From the NCBI GenBank assembly GCA_965242485.1, contig CBDESM010000003.1:1922001-1986000 (forward strand): a stretch of DNA of 64,000 nt, read 5' to 3'. The notes beneath the pieces are model-generated. The model was not told where the DNA came from and ran no database searches. It saw nothing but the letters and a program-made list of their open reading frames with translations. The translations under genes were made by a program, and so were the position numbers. Source of the stretch: CBDESM01 sp965242485. GTDB taxonomy: Bacteria; Chloroflexota; Dehalococcoidia; Bin125. Below are positions 42,760-51,098 of this stretch, one piece after another. Numbering within the stretch: the stretch's first letter is position 1; the number at the start of each line of letters is the position of its first letter.

Positions 42760-43300
42760 CCGAGCTGTTCGTCGCGAGAATCTGGACTGCGACCACTGCA
42801 ATCGCCTGCAATGGCACCAGTGCAGTCTGTAGGTCGATCGGCCAAGCTCGTTTGGCGATGAATCCGGCGTTGTGGCAATAGCCGACCACCAACGCGTCAA
42901 GGGCTTGCCCTCTAAGTTCCCGCTCCCCTTGCTCCGCCGTTGCAGCCAGCGACGCGACATTGGGGCCAAGGTCCCATCTGCGGGGCCAGAACACGTACGT
43001 AGCCGTGCATACGGCGATCCCCGTAACAGCGATCGCGCTCCATGATGCTGCGCCCAGCGCATCCGTCCCGAGCTCCAGATCGCCGAACAACCCACTGGCG
43101 CTGATCAGTGCCAGCATCCATGCCAAGAGCACCGACGCCTTGCGCTCTTGCCGATCTGCCTCTGCCAGCAGTTCGCGCCCGCCTTCCCGCCCCTCCTCGT
43201 AGAGGCGGTCCAGCACGTCATCAGCAAGATCGTGCCACCAGCCAGAAGGAGGCGGTTCGAGATCTGCGTCTGTACCGCGGAGCAAGTCGGGGAGCCGCAT
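42740..43300 (-). CDS. Hypothetical 3-TM membrane protein
   Basis: No family confirmed. From ATG 43300 the product has 186 residues: an acidic, helical cytoplasmic N-terminus (about 20-50), two close membrane helices (about 55-73 and 87-106), a charged helical loop (about 115-150) and a third helix (about 158-176). This layout recalls the SLATT and related pore-forming effector domains of bacterial conflict systems, but the match is only by architecture. It lies 20 nt downstream of a D-2-hydroxyacid dehydrogenase gene and is convergent with, and overlaps, the tandem miniprotein genes. Confidence 0.65.
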   Translation of the reverse strand: MRLPDLLRGTDADLEPPPSGWWHDLADDVLDRLYEEGREGGRELLAEADRQERKASVLLAWMLALISASGLFGDLELGTDALGAASWSAIAVTGIAVCTATYVFWPRRWDLGPNVASLAATAEQGERELRGQALDALVVGYCHNAGFIAKRAWPIDLQTALVPLQAIAVVAVQILATNSSATAPLA

Positions 43301-43320
43301 CAGCGCTGGTCGCGTCCGCC

Positions 43321-44319
43321 TCACCGCCCCGGATGCGGCGCCAGCCCCGCCCGCGGCAACACCTCCTTGTTCACCACCGACCGCGGCAAATACCCCCGCA
43401 GCACGTCCGCTGCCGCCTCCCCCACCCGCTCCAGCAGCAGCGGCATCGACGCCTCCGAGTAAAACGCCGAATGCGGCGTCGCGATCACGTTCGGAAACTC
43501 CAGCAGCGGGTGATCCTTGTGCACCGGCTCCGGATCCCACACGTCCACCCCCGCCCCCGCCAGCTGCCCCGCCTTCAGCGCCTCGTACAGCGCCTGTTCC
43601 TCCACCACGCCCCCGCGGCACGTCGTGATCAAATACGCCGTCGGCTTCATCATCGCCAGCTCCCGCGCCCCGATCATCCCCCGCGTCTCCGCGCTCAGCG
43701 GCGGATGCACCGACACGTAATCCGCCCCCATCACCTCCTCCAGCGTCGTCAGCCGCACCCCCGCCGCCTCCGCCTCGCCCGCATCCGCGTAAGGGTCGTA
43801 CGCGATCACGTTCAGCCCGAACGCCTGCGCCCGGATCGCCGCCTGCTGCGCGATGTGCCCGAACGCCACCAGCCCCAGCGTCTCCCCGTACAGCTGCCCG
43901 CTGTGCCCCAGCGGCGCCCGCTCCCCCGCCCGCGCCGCATCGTTGTGCGCCACCAGCTTCCGGTTCAGCGCCAGCAGCAGCGAGATCGCGTGCGTCGCCA
44001 CCTCGTTGATGCAGTAATCCGTGATGTTGCACACCACGATCCCGTACTCCGTCGCCGCCTCCCAATCGATGTTGTCGAACCCGATCCCGTACCGCACCAC
44101 CACCTTCAGGTTCGGCGCCGCATCGAAAATCGGCCGCCCCACCTGCCGGTACCCGCAGATGATCCCGTCCGCGTCCCCCACGTGCCGCGGAATGTCCTCC
44201 TGCTGCTCCGGCGTCAGCGCGATCAGCTCCGCGTCCGCCTTCGCCAGCTGCTCCGCCTCCGCCGCATGCGGCTGCCGCTCCGGCCGCGAATCCACGTGGT
44301 AGACCTTGAACTTCGCCAT
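43321..44319 (-). CDS. D-isomer-specific 2-hydroxyacid dehydrogenase (C-terminal binding protein-like)
   Basis: A 332-residue NAD(P)-dependent dehydrogenase interconverting 2-oxo- and D-2-hydroxyacids. The Rossmann motif is GLVAFGHIAQQAAIRAQAFG, with Ala where the second Gly of GxGxxG is usual. The catalytic Arg is in TCRGGVVEEQAL, Glu in DVWDPEP and His in ATPHSAFYSE. The mix of NITDYCINEVATHAISLLLALNR resembles CtBP-type and phosphoglycerate-type enzymes. A GGAGGA ribosome site precedes ATG 44319. A second, distant family member is at 46005-47006. Confidence 0.9.
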   Translation of the reverse strand: MAKFKVYHVDSRPERQPHAAEAEQLAKADAELIALTPEQQEDIPRHVGDADGIICGYRQVGRPIFDAAPNLKVVVRYGIGFDNIDWEAATEYGIVVCNITDYCINEVATHAISLLLALNRKLVAHNDAARAGERAPLGHSGQLYGETLGLVAFGHIAQQAAIRAQAFGLNVIAYDPYADAGEAEAAGVRLTTLEEVMGADYVSVHPPLSAETRGMIGARELAMMKPTAYLITTCRGGVVEEQALYEALKAGQLAGAGVDVWDPEPVHKDHPLLEFPNVIATPHSAFYSEASMPLLLERVGEAAADVLRGYLPRSVVNKEVLPRAGLAPHPGR

Positions 44320-44368
44320 CGCTGCATCCTCCTGCCGGGAGCCGTAGATGCGCTGAGGCTACAGCCGC

Positions 44369-44731
44369 CTACAAAAACGTCTGAATCCGCGCATTCGGCT
44401 GCGCCGGCACCGCCCGCTCCAGCCGCCGTCCGTCCCGCGTCAGCGCGAACGCCACCGGCCGCGTCAAATCCTCCCCCTCGTGCAGCACCCGCCGAATCAG
44501 CCGGAAATTCTCGAACCGGATCAAGCTCAGCCGCAACTGCTGCTCGTTCGCCGTCGGCCGCGACGCCAGCACCGCCCCCGCCAGCTCGTCGAACGTCGCC
44601 TCCCCCACGCGCAGCAAATGCAGCACCGCTAGCTGCTCCACCACGTCCAACTCGATCTCGATCGGCTCCGGATTGATCCGTCGATCCAACTCCGCCAAAG
44701 CGGCCCGCAGCCAGCGGACGAAACGCATCAT
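44369..44731 (-). CDS. Small winged-helix-like hypothetical protein
   Basis: A 120-residue protein with helix-turn-helix character: EQLAVLHLLRVGEATFDELAGAVLASRP, then NEQQLRLSLIRFENFRLIRRVLHEGEDLTRPVAFALTRDGRRL, which fits a winged helix with a basic wing. It could be a small regulator of the adjacent CoA-transferase and dehydrogenase genes. It starts 7 nt after the CoA-transferase stop and is on the same strand, so it is probably co-transcribed. No named family recognised. Confidence 0.68.
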   Translation of the reverse strand: MMRFVRWLRAALAELDRRINPEPIEIELDVVEQLAVLHLLRVGEATFDELAGAVLASRPTANEQQLRLSLIRFENFRLIRRVLHEGEDLTRPVAFALTRDGRRLERAVPAQPNARIQTFL

Positions 44732-44738
44732 GCCCCCG

Positions 44739-45980
44739 TCACGACCGCAGATACGCCTCGATGTCCGGCCCGCCCTCCGTCAGCACCACCCCCTCCGCCG
44801 CCAGCTCCGAAACCTGCTCCGCGCCCAAACCCAGCCACGACTCCAGCACCTCCGCCGTATCCGCCCCGAACGCCGGCGCCGCCCCTTCCGCACGCCCAGG
44901 CGTCCGCGACAGCCGCAGCGGCGAATTCGCCATCCGCACCTCCCCCGCCGCCTCGTGCTCCACCGCCGTGATCATCCCCCGCGCCTCCACCTGCGGATGC
45001 GACACCGCCTGCCCGATCGTGTTCAGCGGCCCGATCGGAATCCCGTACCCCCCCAAAATCTCCACCCACTCCGCCGTCGCTCGCTTCCGCGTCCCCTCGA
45101 ACAACAGCGGCTCCAACTCCCCGTGATTCGCCGTCCGCTTCGCCGACGTATTGAACCGCTCGTCCCCCACCAGCTCCGGCAGCCCCAGCTCCGCGCACAA
45201 CAGCTCCCACTGATTCTCCACCCCCCACGCCAGCGCCAGCACCATCCACCCGTCCGCCGTCGGAAACGCCTGGAACGGCGTCGTCGACGGATGCCGCGTC
45301 CCCAGCGGGCCCGGCTCCGCCCCAGTCGCGAAATACCGCGCCACCGCGTTCTCCAAAATCGCGATCTGGCAGTCCAGCATCGAAATGTCCAGCGCCTGCC
45401 CCCGCCCGCTCGCATCCCGCTCCCGCAGCGCCGCCAATATCCCGATCACCGTGTACAGCCCCGCCGTAATGTCCCCGATCGACGTCCCCGGCCGCGCCGG
45501 CGGCTCCCCCGGATACCCCGTAATGCTCATGATCCCCCCCATCCCCTGCACGATCACGTCCAGCGCCGGACGCTCCCGCCACGGCCCCGTCTGCCCGAAC
45601 CCAGACGTCGACGCGAACACCAGCCGCGGATTCCGCTCCAGCAGCGCCTCCGCCCCCAGCCCCAAACGATCCATCACCCCCGGCGTGAAATTCTCCATCA
45701 CCACGTCCGCCTCATCCGCCAGCCGCAAGAACAGCTCCCGCCCCGCCTCCGACCGCAAATCCACAGAGATGCTCTTCTTCCCCCGATTCACGCTCTGGAA
45801 ATACATGCTCTCGTAGTTCACGAACGGCCCCGTCGTCCGCGCCACGTCCCCGTGCGGCGGACGCTCCACCTTCACCACCTCCGCCCCCAAATCGCACAAG
45901 ATCATCGACGCGTACGGCCCCGCCAGCACCCACGTCAAATCCAGCACCCTCAGCCCGTCCAACGGTCGCTCTCCAGCCAT
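44739..45980 (-). CDS. CaiB/BaiF family (class III) CoA-transferase with canonical Asp
   Basis: A 413-residue class III CoA-transferase of the formyl-CoA-transferase type. LDGLRVLDLTWVLAGPYASM, LGAEVVKVERPPHGD, VNRGKKSISVDL, ENFTPGVMDRLGLGAEAL and STSGFGQTGP are textbook blocks. Of five paralogues in the window, only this one keeps the catalytic Asp, at Asp203 in GRGQALDISMLD. It follows a D-2-hydroxyacid dehydrogenase gene by 24 nt, which suggests activation of a hydroxyacid or its oxidised form as a CoA ester. Confidence 0.92.
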   Translation of the reverse strand: MAGERPLDGLRVLDLTWVLAGPYASMILCDLGAEVVKVERPPHGDVARTTGPFVNYESMYFQSVNRGKKSISVDLRSEAGRELFLRLADEADVVMENFTPGVMDRLGLGAEALLERNPRLVFASTSGFGQTGPWRERPALDVIVQGMGGIMSITGYPGEPPARPGTSIGDITAGLYTVIGILAALRERDASGRGQALDISMLDCQIAILENAVARYFATGAEPGPLGTRHPSTTPFQAFPTADGWMVLALAWGVENQWELLCAELGLPELVGDERFNTSAKRTANHGELEPLLFEGTRKRATAEWVEILGGYGIPIGPLNTIGQAVSHPQVEARGMITAVEHEAAGEVRMANSPLRLSRTPGRAEGAAPAFGADTAEVLESWLGLGAEQVSELAAEGVVLTEGGPDIEAYLRS

Positions 45981-46004
45981 CAGTTCTCTCCCTGCTAGCC
46001 CTGC

Positions 46005-47006
46005 CTAGATCGCGCCCGTGCTCGGCGTCGACAGCTCGATGTCCTCGACCACCCACTCCAGCGCCTCGCCCCGCGCGAACCGCGCCAGATTCCGCAGGAA
46101 GAACTCGTCCGTCCGCTCGATCGCCTCCGCCACGTGCCCCGAATCATGCGGCGTAATCGTGCAATTCGGCAAATCCCACAACCGCGAATCCGCCGGCAAC
46201 GGCTCCACCGGCGCCACATCCAGCACCGCATGCCCGATCACCCTCCGCTCCAGCGCCTCCCCCAGCGCCTCATGATCCAGCACCCGCCCCCGCGCCACAT
46301 TGATCAACATCGCCCCCCGCCGCATCCGCCCCAGCTCCTCCGCTCCGATCAACCCCGCCGTCTCATCCGTCAAAGGCACGCACAACACCACGTAATCCGA
46401 CTCCCCCAGCAACTCCGGCAACCGCTCCGGCGTCAAATGCGCATCCAAATGCGGATCCTCCGGCGCCCGCCGCTTCGTCGCCACCGTCCGCATCCCGAAC
46501 GCCCGCGCCCGCCGCGCGATCGCCGCCCCGATCCCCCCGTACCCCACCAGCCCGATCGTCCGCCCCTCCAAACTCTCCGAATCCATCGGCGCCCAGCTCC
46601 GCTCCGCCGCCCTCCCCGCGTGCTCTGCCACTAACTTGGCCCGATGCAGAATGTGCGCGAACACGTATTCCGCAATCGCCCCCCCATGCACTCCCGGCGC
46701 ATTCGTCAGCGTCCCCCCAGCCGCGATATACGCCGCGTACGCCGCATGATCCACGCCCGTCGACGCCGACTGCAACCACCGCGGCGGCGCATCCTCCAGC
46801 ACCCCCATCAACGACCGCAAAGCCGCCTCGTAAAAGAACAAATCGTGCGACAAGAAAAACGCATCCAACCCCTCCGCCTCCCCGCTCCACCCGCCGTCCC
46901 GCTCCAGCGCCACCAGCTCCGCCCCCGCCGCAACCGCCCGCGCCCGCCCGCCGCACCGCTCCAGCGCATCACGCCCCAACCCGACCCGAAGCCGCTCCCC
47001 GCTCAC
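46005..47006 (-). CDS. D-2-hydroxyacid dehydrogenase family protein
   Basis: A 333-residue NAD(P)-dependent dehydrogenase. The Rossmann motif GLVGYGGIGAAIARRARAFG is intact. Catalytic residues are Arg in NVARGRVLDHEAL, Glu in DVAPVEPLP and His in ITPHDSGH. The early SASTGVDHAAYAAYIAAGG and APGVHGGAIAEYVFAHIL blocks resemble glyoxylate/hydroxypyruvate reductase-type members. First gene of an operon with the Asp-type CoA-transferase and the small winged-helix protein. It is divergent from the MFS carrier gene over a 428-nt gap. Confidence 0.88.
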   Translation of the reverse strand: MSGERLRVGLGRDALERCGGRARAVAAGAELVALERDGGWSGEAEGLDAFFLSHDLFFYEAALRSLMGVLEDAPPRWLQSASTGVDHAAYAAYIAAGGTLTNAPGVHGGAIAEYVFAHILHRAKLVAEHAGRAAERSWAPMDSESLEGRTIGLVGYGGIGAAIARRARAFGMRTVATKRRAPEDPHLDAHLTPERLPELLGESDYVVLCVPLTDETAGLIGAEELGRMRRGAMLINVARGRVLDHEALGEALERRVIGHAVLDVAPVEPLPADSRLWDLPNCTITPHDSGHVAEAIERTDEFFLRNLARFARGEALEWVVEDIELSTPSTGAI

Positions 47007-47434
47007 CGCCCCGCCTCCGCCATCTCGCGCTCACCCGGCATCCGCATCTCGCCCATCTCCCGCAAAGCCTCCCGCCCCGATCCTAAAGGACGCGCCCCCC
47101 ACCCTCCCGCCTTCGACATCGCCCGCAGACCAGCCAACCAGCCGCCGTCGGCAAACACGCCCCATAAAACTGCTGCCTCGCCGTCGAAGCATCCTCCCTC
47201 AAGCCCGCCGCCACTGCTATCCCCGCTCAAGACATCACCCATCGCCCAGCCGCCTACCAGCCAGCACCAGCAAACCCGTCCCACGCCCCCATCCTCCCGC
47301 CCTAGCAGCTGCCGGCATATCCGCCTCCTCCCGCCACGACGCTCATCAACCATCCGCCCTCCATCCGACAACAGCAGACGCGCCATGATCCGCCGCATCG
47401 CCCCCCGCCCAGCCCGCGCCAGCGGACCAACCCA
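47007..47434. other. Intergenic region without a recognisable gene
   Basis: About 430 nt between divergent genes for a D-2-hydroxyacid dehydrogenase and an MFS carrier. Several frames are open here by base composition, but none has a plausible protein sequence, ribosome site or family signature. The region probably carries the two divergent promoters; I cannot place boxes or operators with confidence. Confidence 0.5.
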
Positions 47435-48808
47435 ATGACCCGCCCCCAAGAACGCACCGGCGCGCCCCCAGCCATCCTCCTTCGCCCGCCCTTCAACCGA
47501 CTCTCCCCCAACTGGTGGATCGCCATCGCCGTCTCCATGGCCGCCTTCTCCTCCGTCGCCTTCTTCAACCCCGTCCTCGGCGCACTCACTCCCCCCCTCC
47601 GCGACCAATTCGGCTGGAGCACAGCCTCCATCGGCTTCGCCATCACCATCGGCACCATCGCCGGCGCGATCCTCACCCCGGCCGTCGGCATCATCCTCGA
47701 CAGACGCGGCGCCCGCGAACTCATCGTCGCCGGCGTCGCCATCCTCGCCGCCATGATGCTCTCCCTCGCCTTCATCGACGACGTCTGGCAACTCTGGCTC
47801 GCCTGGGGTATCGGACGCGCCATCGCCGTCGCCGTCATCGAAACCGCCGTCATCGTCGTCATCGCCAACTGGTTCATCCGCGACCGCGGACGCGCCATGG
47901 GCCTCACCATGGTCGGCACCCGCAGCGCCATGGCCCTCATGCCCGCCGTCATCGGCATCGCCCTCGCCGCCGCCGGCCTCCGCGAAGCCTTCATCGCACT
48001 CGCCCTCATGATCCTCCTCATCGCCCTCATCCCTCCCCTCATCATCCGCCGCCGCCCAGAAGACATCGGCCTCCTCCCCGACTCAGGCCGCCGCCCCATC
48101 ACCCGCACCGAACTCCCTGGCACCCCGACCGCCGCAAACATCCCCGACCCGAACAACGCCGCCACCGCTGCCTCCCCATCGCAACAAGACATCAAAAAAA
48201 CCGCCGAAGGCGCAGACCCCGAATGGACCGTCCGCGGCGCAATCCGCACACGCGCCTTCTGGCTCCTCCTCCTCGGCACCTCCATGCTCCGCATCGTCGG
48301 CGGCACCACCAACTTCATGTTCGTCCTCCACCTCACCCAAAACGGCATCCCCCTCGAAACCTCCGTCTTCCTCTACCCCCTCTGGGCCGGCATGGGCATC
48401 ATCGGCGGCATCATCGGCGGCGAACTCCGCCAACGCATGTCCGTCCGCCGCGCCCTCCCCACCATCATCATCTTCACCGCCACAGGCATCATCTGGCTCA
48501 TGCAAACCAACGCCCTCTGGATGGCCCTCGTCTTCGTCATCTGGCACGGCCTCGCCTTCGGCGCACAACTCCCCCTCAACAGAGTCTCCTTCCCCGACTA
48601 CTTCGGCCGCTACTCAGTAGGCCGCATCAGAAGCGCCACCGCCCCCATCCAACTAGGCCTAAACGCCCTCGGCCCCCTAGCCGCCGGCCTAGCCTTCGAC
48701 CAATGGGGCAACTACGACCGCGTCTTCCTCCTCTTCATCCTCCTCCTAACCACCGCCGCCCTAAGCATCCTCCTAGCAAGACCTCCGTCCCCTCAAACAG
48801 CTCGTTAA
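47435..48808 (+). CDS. MFS transporter (monocarboxylate/oxalate-type)
   Basis: A 457-residue, 12-helix major facilitator. Helix pattern and blocks such as FNPVLGALTPPLRDQFGWSTASIGFAITIG, GIILDRRGARELIVAG and RGRAMGLTMVG fit the OFA/monocarboxylate-like branch that carries organic acids. A long cytoplasmic loop (about 225-265) rich in Pro, Asn and Asp separates the halves. It is divergent from a hydroxyacid dehydrogenase gene, which makes an organic acid substrate plausible. The 3' end marks the left edge of the AT-rich island. Confidence 0.88.
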   Translation: MTRPQERTGAPPAILLRPPFNRLSPNWWIAIAVSMAAFSSVAFFNPVLGALTPPLRDQFGWSTASIGFAITIGTIAGAILTPAVGIILDRRGARELIVAGVAILAAMMLSLAFIDDVWQLWLAWGIGRAIAVAVIETAVIVVIANWFIRDRGRAMGLTMVGTRSAMALMPAVIGIALAAAGLREAFIALALMILLIALIPPLIIRRRPEDIGLLPDSGRRPITRTELPGTPTAANIPDPNNAATAASPSQQDIKKTAEGADPEWTVRGAIRTRAFWLLLLGTSMLRIVGGTTNFMFVLHLTQNGIPLETSVFLYPLWAGMGIIGGIIGGELRQRMSVRRALPTIIIFTATGIIWLMQTNALWMALVFVIWHGLAFGAQLPLNRVSFPDYFGRYSVGRIRSATAPIQLGLNALGPLAAGLAFDQWGNYDRVFLLFILLLTTAALSILLARPPSPQTAR

Positions 48809-48809
48809 T

Positions 48810-51050
48810 GCCGCTAGAGAATGAAGGATATATGAATTGTTTCCATCAACTGTACGTGAAAATGGAAATCATTAAAATTTCCCCACCGCGGAGAACAACT
48901 GATAAAAGAATGATGGCTCATACACAATCTATTATGCATCATGAGAGGCGGCTAATTTCGACTCCGATCTCATTTAATAATCCATTCAACACCCGCTCTT
49001 GGAGTCTGAATTGTCGCTCAGGGACATCGCGGAACACCTGACCAGGGAAATCTTCTTCAAGAAATTTTCTGGTGCCTTCTTTGATTTTCCTGCGCTGCAT
49101 TTCGGGATGATGGAAATTGCTATTCCGATACGTATTAATGCGCTGGACCGCCTTGCCGAAAGCAGGATACTCACCATAGATTTTCTCCATATATTCGTTA
49201 GCTCCCTGTCCAATACCCTCCCCGTATGCCCGGATTTCTTCATAGAAAGTTTGGTGGCACACGAGAATGAAGAGTTCGAAGCTATTCCAATCATGAACTA
49301 TCTTGATCTCTTTAATTTTATCGCGACTGAAACCTAATGGCCCATAAGGCAATAGCGGTATCCCGCCACTGGGGGTCGATTCTCGGATCAGATCTTCCAA
49401 CACTTTGAAATCATCGAGAATCTTATTTATTCGACTTTCGAGCCACTTGGATCGCTCGTCAGGAGGAATGATGCGATCGGATGGCGATATGACTTTGCCT
49501 TTTGAATCAAATTTTGCAAGGATTGGGGTCAATCCTGGAATAGAAAATTCTGGTCGCCCAATCCTATTATCATATAGTAATCCATAATTCCGGAGGTGCC
49601 TAGAGAAATCTAATTCGGCAGCAAGGGGCCACATATCAATCTTATCCTGCGCAAGTTCAGAAAGAAGCTCATATTCATCGGGATAAAATTTCAACAGATC
49701 ATCAACGATATATTTTCCATAATTATACAAGGCGACATCTCGAAATCGTTCCGTTTTATTCAGAAAATTCATTGTGATGTCGAATGGCCTGCGTTCATTC
49801 TGGCGATACACAGAACTATGTATCTCGCTACACGCGATGCGCGTCACCCTTGGATGCCCCCCATAATGACGATGAATATATTTTAGGACCGATGCATCAT
49901 AGTCGAACATGAGTCCCATTGGATGGCCGAGCCTCGTTAATATCTCGGCGATCTCCTCTTCGGCCATTGGAGGTAAATATCTAATAGGAACAGATTCAAA
50001 TAGAGGATTATTCGAATCGCCGATCTTCGACTCTTCAATGCAGCGAGGGTTTACGCCACCCAACCAAATGGAGAATTTGTTATTCCTAGACTGAGCGCTT
50101 ATAATAGTCTGCCAGAATGGCAGGAAATCATCGCCCCAATGACTGCCAAGGCTAGGTACGCAATCCCATGGTGTAATATATTCGATTTCATCGAAAACTA
50201 AAACGAGCCGGCGATCCAAACGTTGAATGGCCGACTCGAAATCAACTGAGAGGTCGCTGTCAGATACGCGAGGGTTGTATTCTACTATTTTTTCGGTGAT
50301 ATAAGACAGGAGATCATCCCAACGTCGACGATAGAGCATCGGTTGTTTGCAATCAAAATAAAGAAAAATACCATCATTAGCCGCCTTGATAATGCGCTCC
50401 AACTTAAAAAATACAGATGTCTTGCCTGTTTTCCGCAAACCAAAAACACCACGGTTTGCAGGTTGCATATGTGCATTCTTTAGGTCCATGATAACCGAAT
50501 TGCGACCGATGAACATCGCATCATCACGAATCGGTAGCTGGTCATCAAAAAGATCGCGTTGATGCAACTGTGTGGAGAGACGTGAATGTATTATATCATA
50601 ATGAAGCTGGTCGGGATGGAACGAGATGATGATAGAAAAAGATATGGAACTGGAAGGGTCACTGAGGAGATTGTTGATCCATTCCACCCGATTATCCGCT
50701 CTAGTTATAATGAAACAGATCGTAGTGTCAATTTGCCGTTGTTGACTTTGTTTGGCGGCAAAATCCTTGAGCACATTGATGACACGGCCCTGTAGATGCG
50801 GATAAGAGGAATAAAGGACACAAATTTCTCTATGGAGACCGAAAAGATTCTTTATGAGCGGGAGAGGCTCGAATAAAAAAACCGAATAACTCGCATTCTG
50901 ATGAATGATCTGCTCGCCCCAAGTGACATTGAATGTAGAGAGGAAAGGTGTGAGAAATCGTTCGTGCTCCGGGTGATCGCGCAGATAATGATTCCGCGCT
51001 CCCTGACTGATTCTGCCAATGTGGGAATTAGGGGCGTTGTTCATCGTGAG
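48810..51050. other. AT-rich island (horizontally acquired)
   Basis: Composition changes abruptly right after the MFS stop and returns to the GC-rich, C-skewed style just before the thiolase gene. The island contains a single gene with A/T-ending codons. No transposase, tRNA or clear flanking direct repeat is visible at the edges, so the insertion route is unknown. A short inverted repeat (TTTCCAT / ATGGAAA, near 48840-48870) lies in the left margin. Confidence 0.85.
48939..51044 (-). CDS. STAND/AAA-like P-loop NTPase with C-terminal HEPN-type RNxxxH motif
   Basis: A 701-residue protein. The N-terminal 170 residues form a domain I do not recognise. Residues 178-410 look like a STAND/archaeal-type ATPase: MFIGRNSVIMDLKNA lead-in, Walker A GLRKTGKTS at 202-210, Walker B LVLVFDEIEY at 280-289, and a later YLPPMAEEEIAEILTRLG lid-like block. 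A winged-helix-like middle follows. The C-terminal part is helical and contains RNSNFH at 640-645, which fits the R-x4-6-H active site of HEPN ribonucleases. It stands alone in an AT-rich island. It resembles single-gene defence NTPases in which ligand sensing by STAND releases an effector RNase; this role is inferred. Confidence 0.72.
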   Translation of the reverse strand: MNNAPNSHIGRISQGARNHYLRDHPEHERFLTPFLSTFNVTWGEQIIHQNASYSVFLFEPLPLIKNLFGLHREICVLYSSYPHLQGRVINVLKDFAAKQSQQRQIDTTICFIITRADNRVEWINNLLSDPSSSISFSIIISFHPDQLHYDIIHSRLSTQLHQRDLFDDQLPIRDDAMFIGRNSVIMDLKNAHMQPANRGVFGLRKTGKTSVFFKLERIIKAANDGIFLYFDCKQPMLYRRRWDDLLSYITEKIVEYNPRVSDSDLSVDFESAIQRLDRRLVLVFDEIEYITPWDCVPSLGSHWGDDFLPFWQTIISAQSRNNKFSIWLGGVNPRCIEESKIGDSNNPLFESVPIRYLPPMAEEEIAEILTRLGHPMGLMFDYDASVLKYIHRHYGGHPRVTRIACSEIHSSVYRQNERRPFDITMNFLNKTERFRDVALYNYGKYIVDDLLKFYPDEYELLSELAQDKIDMWPLAAELDFSRHLRNYGLLYDNRIGRPEFSIPGLTPILAKFDSKGKVISPSDRIIPPDERSKWLESRINKILDDFKVLEDLIRESTPSGGIPLLPYGPLGFSRDKIKEIKIVHDWNSFELFILVCHQTFYEEIRAYGEGIGQGANEYMEKIYGEYPAFGKAVQRINTYRNSNFHHPEMQRRKIKEGTRKFLEEDFPGQVFRDVPERQFRLQERVLNGLLNEIGVEISRLS

Positions 51051-51098
51051 GGTTTCCTAGACAGGAGGACGACGTAGGCCATGGCAGCATCGTTTTCC

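Noticed and set aside
47007..47434. Possible small gene between the D-2-hydroxyacid dehydrogenase and the MFS carrier
   Set aside because: All open frames are Pro/Ser/Arg-rich without starts at ribosome sites. Treated as intergenic.
48836..48870. Inverted repeat TTTCCAT / ATGGAAA considered as a rho-independent terminator
   Set aside because: The stem is short and AT-rich, the loop is long, and no clean T-run follows. It is mentioned only as a feature of the island margin.
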